Origin: JAWLGW01 sp964569055
GTDB lineage: Bacteria; Planctomycetota; J058
Assembly: GCA_964569055.1 (NCBI GenBank)
Contig: CAZMSZ010000334.1
Span: forward strand, 1 to 8,541
Direction: 5' to 3'
DNA length: 8,541 nt
Numbering within the stretch: the first letter of the stretch is position 1; every line of letters begins with the position of its first letter. This document shows positions 1 to 4,492 of this stretch, piece by piece. The notes beneath the pieces were generated by a model. That model did no database searches, was not told where the DNA came from, and was given only the letters and a program-made list of their open reading frames with translations. Both the position numbers and the translations under genes were made by a program.

Positions 1-27
1 CTTGGCGCTCTTGGCGCTCTTGGCGGT
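1..27 (-). repeat. Tandem 9-bp repeat, three units
   Basis: Three consecutive 9-mers read CTTGGCGCT, CTTGGCGCT and CTTGGCGGT, followed by CAATT. On the other strand this reads as repeated CGCCAAGAG. A single further unit with the same right-hand context (CTTGGCGGTCAA then ATT) is at 72-83. The array may extend left of the window. From memory, CGCCAAG-type 9-bp arrays are a recurrent intergenic pattern in environmental bacterial genomes, where they produce spurious small proteins. That family assignment is recollection, not a search result. Confidence 0.7.
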
Positions 28-136
28 CAATTCTCACGCGAGGGAGCCGACCTCGCCGGCGACAGCTCTTCCTTGGCGGTCAAATTGGCATCGGCGGATC
101 GAAGCGCTCGCGCTGCGCCAGCTGACTTCAGCGCAG

Positions 137-163
137 CTCGGCGTTCTCGGCGCTCTCTGCGCT
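137..163 (-). repeat. Degenerate second 9-bp repeat cluster, three units
   Basis: The 9-mers CTCGGCGTT, CTCGGCGCT and CTCTGCGCT follow each other without gaps. They match the consensus of the cluster at 1-27 (CTYKGCGNT) in the same phase and orientation, but the units have diverged. Two arrays of one unit within 170 bp point to a shared repeat family rather than chance, although GC-rich DNA makes short matches easy. Confidence 0.55.
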
Positions 164-270
164 GAACATCGCTCGTTTGCCCCAGCCGAGGACGGTCCCT
201 GGTGAAAGGCTCTGAATCCCGCCTGGTGCGCTCGGCGCCGAGGGGCCATCGCGGTCGCGACAGCCACTCT

Positions 271-310
271 GGCATTCGGCCTGTTATTCGCTGTTGATAT
301 TCCGTGTTGT
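271..310 (-). repeat. AT-rich dispersed element, copy A
   Basis: The plus strand at 294-310 reads TTGATATTCCGTGTTGT, identical over 17 bp to 3572-3588 and to the reverse complement of 3345-3361. The adjoining 281-293 matches the reverse complement of copy B except at isolated bases. The outer half (271-280) has diverged from the TTGATATTCGGATTG form seen in copies B and C. The strand given is the one reading ACAACACGGAATATCAA. That is the sense of the pseudokinase gene, whose stop codon lies 317 bp upstream. Outwards it is followed on the minus strand by GGCTGTCGC and a CTCGGCGCCGAG palindrome. Confidence 0.8.
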
Positions 311-627
311 CTTGGGCTTCGGCTCGCCTTCGGAGCGCCGAGGCGCTACCTCCGCCGCCGCCCCTCGCCCGCGCTGGGCGGGTCACGGCGCTCGCGCGCG
401 CTCGTCGGCGCGGGGCGCTGGCGCCGCCAGGGCTTGGTCGGCGTGGGCGTGCCGCCGCTGCGGCGGCTGGGTCGGCTCCTGGGGCTCGGTACTCGGTGCC
501 TCATGGCGTCGGGTTCCCTCGCTCGGCGGCCGTGGGTGTGCGCCTGCGTGCCTCGCTCGATCAGCGCGAAACACACTCACCTTTGGGGAGAGTAACGGCG
601 AGCGGCGACAGTTCCAAACGAATTCGA

Positions 628-2229
628 TCAGCCGGGCGGGGAGCGCCGCCCCGTCACCTCGAGCAGGGCGCCCGCCTCGTCGGCGGCGGCGAGCGGGCGC
701 GGCATCTGGCTGACCATGTCGCCCATCAAGCGAAGCACCTGCCTGAGCGCGGGGCGCAGCGCGAACATGGTGGCCTCCAGACCGCGCCGCTCGGCGTGGG
801 TCAGGACCTCGGTCAAGGCCTCGAGCTCGGCGCCGCCGAGGTGCGCGACCTCACCCATGTCGAGCAGCAGGTGAGTGAAGCCCTGGGCGTCGAGCCGGCG
901 GAGCGTCGCGTTCGCCGCCTCCAGCCCCGTCGGGCCGACCTTCAGGATCAGCGCCGCGTCGCGGGCGCGCAGGTCGGGGAGGGCCGCCGGCGGGAGCTGC
1001 GGCTCGTGCTCGAGGTCGGGCTCGGGCTCGGCGCTCGCGACGTCGCCGCCGCCGAGCTCGAGCTCGCCGAGGTCCTCGCCCGCGATCGGATCGGTGGGCA
1101 CCGCGGCCACGTCCGAGGCGAACGGGTCCCACAGGGGCTTGGGGCGGGGTGTCGGCGCCTCATCCGAGCCTTCCAGGGAGGGCACCTCGAGCGCGGGCAA
1201 CCGCTCGGTGTCGTCGTCCTCGTCGGCGCCCGTGCCCGCGCCCGTGCCCGTGCCCGCGCTCGCCTCCGCCAGCTCCGGCCGCGCGATCGGCACCGCCACC
1301 GGGAGCGGCGCCGGCGACGGCAGCGCGAAGCGAATCTCGAACGGCTCGGTCGCCTCGTCGTCCTCGTCGGCCGCCGCCGGCGGGGGCAGCCCGGCCTCCT
1401 CGGCGCTGACCGCCAGCCAGTCCTCGAGCCGCTCGGCGAAGGCGGTCGGGCTGCCGATCCGGGCCGCCGGGTCGAGGGCCAGGGCTCGGGCGCACAGCTC
1501 GACCAGCGGGCCGGGCCCGGTCGGGCGCGGCCCTGCGCCGCGCGCGGCCGCCGCGAGGCGTTGCCGCACGTGGGCGGCCAGGGTCGGGCCCACGAACGGG
1601 GGGGCGCCGGTCAGGGCCAGGAACAGGAGCGCGCCGAGCGCGAACGAGTCCGCGGCCGGGGTGGCCGCCTCCGGTCGCTCGAGCAGCTCGGGCGCGAGCG
1701 CGGGGAGGTAGCTCCACGGGGGGCCGGCGCGCTCCTCCTCCAGCTCGGCCAGCTCGGGGAGGCCCGTGAGGCGGACCAGGCCCAGCCCGCCGAGCACGAC
1801 CTCGTCGTCCTCGCCGCACAGGAGCGCGTGCGGGCCGAGGTCGCGGTGCACCGCGCCCAGCTCGGACAGGGCCTCGACCCGACGCGCCGCGGACAGCAGC
1901 CGCCAGGCCCGCCGCTCGAGGTCGCCGGCCGCGAGGTCGAGCGGCGCCAGCCCGGCCCGCCAGGCCCGCGCCACGAACAGCCCGCCCCCCGGCGCCTCGC
2001 CCCCGGCCAGGGCCGGCAGCAGCCCCCGCACGCCGCGCTCGACGAGCGCACGCGAGGCCGCCAGCTCGCGCGCGATCCGGGCGGCGAGCGCGGCGCGCAG
2101 CTCGCCTGCGGCCGCGATCCGCTCCACCCGGCAGGGACGCCCCTCGGGGTCGGTCGCGGCGTGGAGCTCGCCGAACCGGGTCGGCCCCAGCCGCTCGCCG
2201 ATCGTGAACCCCTCGACCTGCTCGCTCAC
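628..2229 (-). CDS. Hanks-type pseudokinase fused to degenerate STAS domain
   Basis: The gene encodes about 533 aa. Residues 8-275 follow the Ser/Thr protein kinase fold: a degraded glycine loop (LGPTRFG, 14-20), HRDL (128-131), APE (179-181) and a C-lobe segment AADSFALGALLFLALTGAPPF with its Asp at 194. Catalytic residues are missing: the VAIK lysine position is Glu36, HRDLKPxN is HRDLGPHA, and DFG is GLG (148-150). Phosphotransfer is therefore unlikely and a binding or scaffold role is inferred. Residues 276-422 form an acidic, Pro/Ala-rich linker. Residues 423-510 resemble a STAS (anti-sigma-factor antagonist) domain, including HLLLDMGEV and the final ALRQVLRLMG helix. The usual DSSGL phosphoacceptor motif reads GGAEL (465-469), so the switch serine is absent. 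I chose the GTG at 2227-2229 because GGAG lies 9 nt upstream; an in-frame GTG at 2244 would add five residues. There is no transmembrane segment, so it is probably cytoplasmic. It is divergent from the TPR gene. Confidence 0.85.
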   Translation of the reverse strand: MSEQVEGFTIGERLGPTRFGELHAATDPEGRPCRVERIAAAGELRAALAARIARELAASRALVERGVRGLLPALAGGEAPGGGLFVARAWRAGLAPLDLAAGDLERRAWRLLSAARRVEALSELGAVHRDLGPHALLCGEDDEVVLGGLGLVRLTGLPELAELEEERAGPPWSYLPALAPELLERPEAATPAADSFALGALLFLALTGAPPFVGPTLAAHVRQRLAAAARGAGPRPTGPGPLVELCARALALDPAARIGSPTAFAERLEDWLAVSAEEAGLPPPAAADEDDEATEPFEIRFALPSPAPLPVAVPIARPELAEASAGTGTGAGTGADEDDDTERLPALEVPSLEGSDEAPTPRPKPLWDPFASDVAAVPTDPIAGEDLGELELGGGDVASAEPEPDLEHEPQLPPAALPDLRARDAALILKVGPTGLEAANATLRRLDAQGFTHLLLDMGEVAHLGGAELEALTEVLTHAERRGLEATMFALRPALRQVLRLMGDMVSQMPRPLAAADEAGALLEVTGRRSPPG

Positions 2230-2237
2230 TCCGACGC

Positions 2238-2242
2238 GCTCC
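2238..2242 (-). promoter_or_regulatory. Ribosome-binding site deciding the pseudokinase start
   Basis: In the sense strand GGAG stands 9 nt before the GTG at 2227-2229. The outer in-frame GTG (2242-2244) has only GC-rich sequence (GCGCGCGATTCG) upstream and no purine-rich motif. This favours the inner start, but weakly, because such sites are unreliable in very GC-rich genomes. Confidence 0.4.
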
Positions 2243-2251
2243 ACCGAATCG

Positions 2252-2268
2252 CGCGCGCTCGGCGCGCG
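2252..2268. other. GC hairpin in the pseudokinase leader
   Basis: CGCGCGC-TCG-GCGCGCG is a perfect 7-bp inverted repeat with a 3-nt loop, about 22 nt upstream of the chosen pseudokinase start. It lies in the divergent intergenic space shared with the TPR gene. It could be a leader hairpin or an operator, or simply a product of CG-rich composition. No -10/-35 pair is evident around it. Confidence 0.3.
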
Positions 2269-2389
2269 TCGGCATCCTTGCTCGCCGGCGCCGTCGGTGC
2301 CAGCCTGGACTCGCCCGGGGGTGTTTGGGGCGCTCGGGGGTCGCGCGGAAGGCGCGACGCCTCGTCCTCGAGTGATAGGATCCCGCCGC

Positions 2390-2394
2390 GGAGG
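2390..2394 (+). promoter_or_regulatory. Ribosome-binding site of the TPR gene
   Basis: GGAGG lies 11 nt before the ATG at 2406. It supports this start, which also begins directly with a signal peptide. Confidence 0.6.
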
Positions 2395-2405
2395 AAAGCA
2401 CCCCC

Positions 2406-3326
2406 ATGAAGAGATTCGCCTGCGGACTCGCGCTCGGACTGCCGCTCCTTGTGGGCCCCCTCGCCGCTCCGGCCCGGGCCGGAGACAAGGAGGCGATCGC
2501 GCACTACAAGGAGGCGGTCAAGCACTGGTCGGACCCCGACCCGAGCGCGGCGGTCGCCGCCGCCGAGAAGGCGCTCGCCGAGGCCCAGAGCAAGAACATC
2601 AAGATGAACGTCCTGGTGATGCTGGGTCAGCTCCACCAGGGCAAGACGGGCGACTTCGGCCAGGCGCTCGGCTACTACGAGCAGGTGATCAGGGGGAACA
2701 TCGGCGTCGAGGACAACACGCTCCGCAGCCTCAAGGCGCAGGCCTTCCTCGGCCGGGGCACGATCCAGTACTCCGAGTACGACGACATCGAGAAGGCGCT
2801 GGCCTCGTTCCAGGCGGCGCACAACACCTACCCCACCGCCCAGAGCGCGGACACGCTCTCGCAGCTCTGCTACCGGATCGGCCGCGACCCGACCAAGGGG
2901 CAGGACGCCCGGGCCAAGCAGCTCGAGTACGCGCAGAAGCTGGCCGAGGAGGCGCTGCACCACGACGCGCAGAACCGGAACAAGACGGCCAACCCGGCGC
3001 GCACGGCCAAGTACAGGCTGCAGCTCGTGATCACGCTGCTCGCCCAGGGCAAGAAGGAGGAGGGCGAGGCGGCCTGGAAGGAGACCCAGCAGGACGCGCT
3101 CGACGTGAACGCCTTCTACCAGCTCGCGATCCTGCAGACCCTGCGCGGCGAGGGCGCCGAGGTCGTGGGCGACACGCTCCGCAAGTGCCTCGAGCCCGAG
3201 GTGCGCCCCAAGGCGCGCGCGCGCAACCAGCTGCGCAAGTTCGTCCGCACCGAGCCCGACTTCAAGCCGTTCCTCGAGGAGGAGGGCTGGAAGGATTTGG
3301 TGACGGACGAGCCGGAGAACGGGTAA
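2406..3326 (+). CDS. Exported TPR-like protein
   Basis: This is a 306-aa protein of unassigned specific function. Residues 1-25 are a Sec signal peptide: MKR, a hydrophobic core (about 6-20), then an A-R-A cleavage site at 23-25, leaving GDKEA as the mature N-terminus. There is no lipobox or later membrane segment, so it is inferred to be periplasmic or secreted. The mature part is helical and charged, with pieces that look like tetratricopeptide repeats: about 66-95 (MLGQLHQGKTGDFGQALGYYEQV), 112-143 (FLGRGTIQYSEYDDIEKALASFQAA) and 203-233 (LQLVITLLAQGKKEEGEAAWKE). The ending EPDFKPFLEEEGWKDLV resembles the closing segment of many TPR proteins. Such domains hold protein partners, but the partner here is unknown. 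The start is fixed by the signal peptide and the GGAGG upstream. It is transcribed away from the pseudokinase gene and towards terC, and AT-rich element copy B begins 18 bp after its stop. Confidence 0.85.
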   Translation: MKRFACGLALGLPLLVGPLAAPARAGDKEAIAHYKEAVKHWSDPDPSAAVAAAEKALAEAQSKNIKMNVLVMLGQLHQGKTGDFGQALGYYEQVIRGNIGVEDNTLRSLKAQAFLGRGTIQYSEYDDIEKALASFQAAHNTYPTAQSADTLSQLCYRIGRDPTKGQDARAKQLEYAQKLAEEALHHDAQNRNKTANPARTAKYRLQLVITLLAQGKKEEGEAAWKETQQDALDVNAFYQLAILQTLRGEGAEVVGDTLRKCLEPEVRPKARARNQLRKFVRTEPDFKPFLEEEGWKDLVTDEPENG

Positions 3327-3344
3327 GCAGAGAAGAGAAGAAGA

Positions 3345-3389
3345 ACAACACGGAATATCAACAGAGAATAACAATCCGAATATCAATGG
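3345..3389 (+). repeat. AT-rich dispersed element, copy B (left arm)
   Basis: The element starts with ACAACACGGAATATCAA (3345-3361), then a 5-nt spacer, then AATAACAATCCGAATATCAATGG (3367-3389). It contains an internal near-duplication, CGGAATATCAA and CCGAATATCAA, about 25 bp apart. It follows the TPR stop codon by 18 bp, after a purine-only stretch of AGAAGAGAAG type, and is in the sense of that gene. It is the left arm of a long inverted repeat with copy C and stands out as an AT-rich island in GC-rich DNA. Confidence 0.9.
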
Positions 3390-3473
3390 CTGTCGCTCCT
3401 ACGAGTCCGCCTCCCGAGGGGCTGTAGATCGCTGTCGCACGAGGCTACGCCACCGCTCTTCAGCGGCCGCCCT

Positions 3474-3523
3474 TCGCCCCGAGGCGCCTGACCATCAGCG
3501 ACAGCCCTCGCCCCGAGGCGCCT
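3474..3523. repeat. 16-bp direct repeat, 34-bp period
   Basis: TCGCCCCGAGGCGCCT occurs at 3474-3489 and again at 3508-3523. Each copy can form a small hairpin around CGAGGCGCCT on the opposite strand. The pair lies inside the long inverted repeat, on the terC side, downstream of AT-rich copy C in terC's reading direction. Confidence 0.8.
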
Positions 3524-3544
3524 CTCCGACGAGCGGCAGCTCTT

Positions 3545-3588
3545 CCATTGATATTCGGATTGTTATTTTCATTGATATTCCGTGTTGT
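3545..3588 (-). repeat. AT-rich dispersed element, copy C (right arm)
   Basis: Read on the minus strand it begins ACAACACGGAATATCAA (3588 to 3572), then 4 nt, then the 23-nt block shared exactly with copy B. It starts only 5 bp after the stop codon of the TerC gene and is in the same sense as that gene. With copy B it forms the long inverted repeat. Confidence 0.9.
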
Positions 3589-3593
3589 CTTCG

Positions 3594-4448
3594 TCATTTC
3601 CGAGGACGGTCGGCGCTGACACCTACCCGCTCCTCGACGTAGCTCTGGTGCAGCTGCACCGGGGCGCGGGGGCGGCGGGCGCGCATGTTGAGCAGCTCGA
3701 CCCCCAGCGAGAACGCCATCGCGAAGTAGACGTACCCCTTGGGGACGTGCAGGTGGAGCCCCTCGGCCACCAGCAGCACGCCGATCAGGATCAGGAACGA
3801 GAGCGCCAGCATCTTGATCGTCGGGTGGCGGCCGACGAAGTCGGAGACCGGGCCGGCGAAGACCAGCATCACCGCGATCGCGATCACGATCGCGCTGACC
3901 ATGATCGTGATCGCGACCCAGCGCGCGTCGGGGTCGACGCGGACCATGCCGACCGCGGTGATCACCGAGTCCAGCGAGAACACCACGTCGAGCAGCCCGA
4001 TCTGGAGGACCACGGCGCCCAGCGTGGCGGTGGCCCGCCCGGCGGCGTGGTGGGGCTCCTCGCCCTCGAGCTTGTCGTGGATCTCCCAGGTCGCCTTGGC
4101 GATCAGGAACAGCCCGCCGCCGAGCAGGATCAGGTCGCGCCCGCTGACGGGGTGCGGCTCCTCGAGCGGGATCGTGAACAGGGCGGCGGTCAGGCCCATC
4201 ACCCAGGTGATCCCGAGCAGCAGGAGCACGCGGGTCACCAGCGCCGCGCCCAGGCCCAGGCGGCGGGCGAGCGGGCGCTTCGCGGCCGGGAGGCGGTCGG
4301 CCAGGATCGCGATGAACACGATGTTGTCGATCCCGAGCACGACCTCGATCGCGGCGAGCGTGAGCAGCGCGATCAGCGCCTCCCACGAGAGGAGGTCGGA
4401 CACCGCCCCGGCCTGGGCGGCGAGCGGGAGCAGCTCGAAGCAGGGCAT
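3594..4448 (-). CDS. TerC-family integral membrane protein
   Basis: This 284-aa polytopic inner-membrane protein of the TerC (YgdQ/YoaE-like) group has about seven hydrophobic segments (roughly 22-50, 66-90, 104-120, 141-165, 177-199, 211-230 and 238-255). The family's two intramembrane acidic motifs are visible as an internal repeat: EVVLGIDN (35-42, Asp41) and DVVFSLDS (154-161, Asp160), the latter continuing ITAVGM. The segment HVPKGYVYFAMAFSLGVELLNMRAR (234-258) is also typical. Some TerC relatives export Mn2+ or other metals and others are linked to tellurite resistance, so metal-ion efflux is the best inference and the substrate is not shown. The tail after 258 is basic and hydrophilic. 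The ATG at 4448 has GGAGG 7 nt upstream. mnmG ends 44 bp upstream on the same strand with no visible terminator between, so cotranscription is likely. Confidence 0.93.
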   Translation of the reverse strand: MPCFELLPLAAQAGAVSDLLSWEALIALLTLAAIEVVLGIDNIVFIAILADRLPAAKRPLARRLGLGAALVTRVLLLLGITWVMGLTAALFTIPLEEPHPVSGRDLILLGGGLFLIAKATWEIHDKLEGEEPHHAAGRATATLGAVVLQIGLLDVVFSLDSVITAVGMVRVDPDARWVAITIMVSAIVIAIAVMLVFAGPVSDFVGRHPTIKMLALSFLILIGVLLVAEGLHLHVPKGYVYFAMAFSLGVELLNMRARRPRAPVQLHQSYVEERVGVSADRPRK

Positions 4449-4454
4449 GGCGCA

Positions 4455-4460
4455 CCTCCG
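4455..4460 (-). promoter_or_regulatory. Ribosome-binding site of the TerC gene
   Basis: In the sense strand GGAGGT lies 6 nt before the ATG at 4448. It is one of the clearest Shine-Dalgarno sites in the window and fixes this start within the mnmG-terC gap. Confidence 0.7.
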
Positions 4461-4492
4461 CGCCCGGTCCGCCCGAGCACGGGGCGCGCCGC

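Larger units (their letters stand above)
1..627. other. Repeat-rich intergenic region, no convincing gene
   Basis: No frame here reads like a protein: translations are Arg/Ala/Pro/Ser-rich low complexity, with no domain, signal peptide or plausible ribosome-binding site. The stretch holds 9-bp repeat clusters at 1-27 and 137-163, with a lone unit at 72-80, one AT-rich element at 271-310, and GC-rich palindromes (418-430; 451-467, GCCGCCGC-T-GCGGCGGC). It lies downstream of the minus-strand pseudokinase gene that stops at 628, so part of it may be that gene's 3' untranslated region. The left end is cut by the window, so a gene further left cannot be excluded. Confidence 0.7.
3345..3588. repeat. 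Long inverted repeat between convergent genes
   Basis: Arms 3345-3389 and 3545-3588 are reverse complements over a 17-bp perfect block and a 23-bp perfect block. The blocks are separated by a short divergent spacer differing by one base in length. The region between the arms is 155 bp. Inside lie a second inverted pair, GGCTGTCGCT (3388-3397) with AGCGACAGCC (3497-3506), and a small CCGCT-CTTC-AGCGG hairpin (3453-3466). The whole could be a MITE-like insertion with terminal inverted repeats, or two gene-end elements facing each other that act as a bidirectional transcription end. No clear target-site duplication flanks it and there is no T-tract. Confidence 0.75.

Noticed and set aside
2..205. 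67-codon open frame at the window start
   Set aside because: It is made largely of the 9-bp repeats, and the initial Leu/Ala run is a translation of the repeat unit rather than a signal peptide.
576..592. Possible terminator of the pseudokinase gene (CTCTCC-CCAAA-GGTGAG in the sense strand, followed by TGTGTTT)
   Set aside because: The stem is short with a T-T mismatch and the T-run is interrupted, so it is too weak to annotate.
2376..2381. TAGGAT as -10 box of the TPR gene
   Set aside because: There is no recognisable -35 at the right distance, and single hexamers are expected by chance.
304..2409. 701-codon plus-strand open frame opposite the pseudokinase gene
   Set aside because: It is an Arg/Gly/Ala-rich antisense shadow produced by GC-rich third positions. 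The minus strand shows clear kinase-like and STAS-like sequence across the same bases.
2226..3386. 386-codon minus-strand Leu-rich open frame opposite the TPR gene
   Set aside because: It has antisense low complexity, while the plus strand has a signal peptide and TPR-like sequence with a good ribosome-binding site.
3474..3523. Attachment site of an integrated element (16-bp direct repeat)
   Set aside because: The copies are only 34 bp apart with no integrase or tRNA nearby; they fit better as part of the intergenic repeat cluster.
3345..3588. CRISPR array
   Set aside because: The AT-rich copies are in opposite orientations, with only two at this site and no regular spacers or cas genes.
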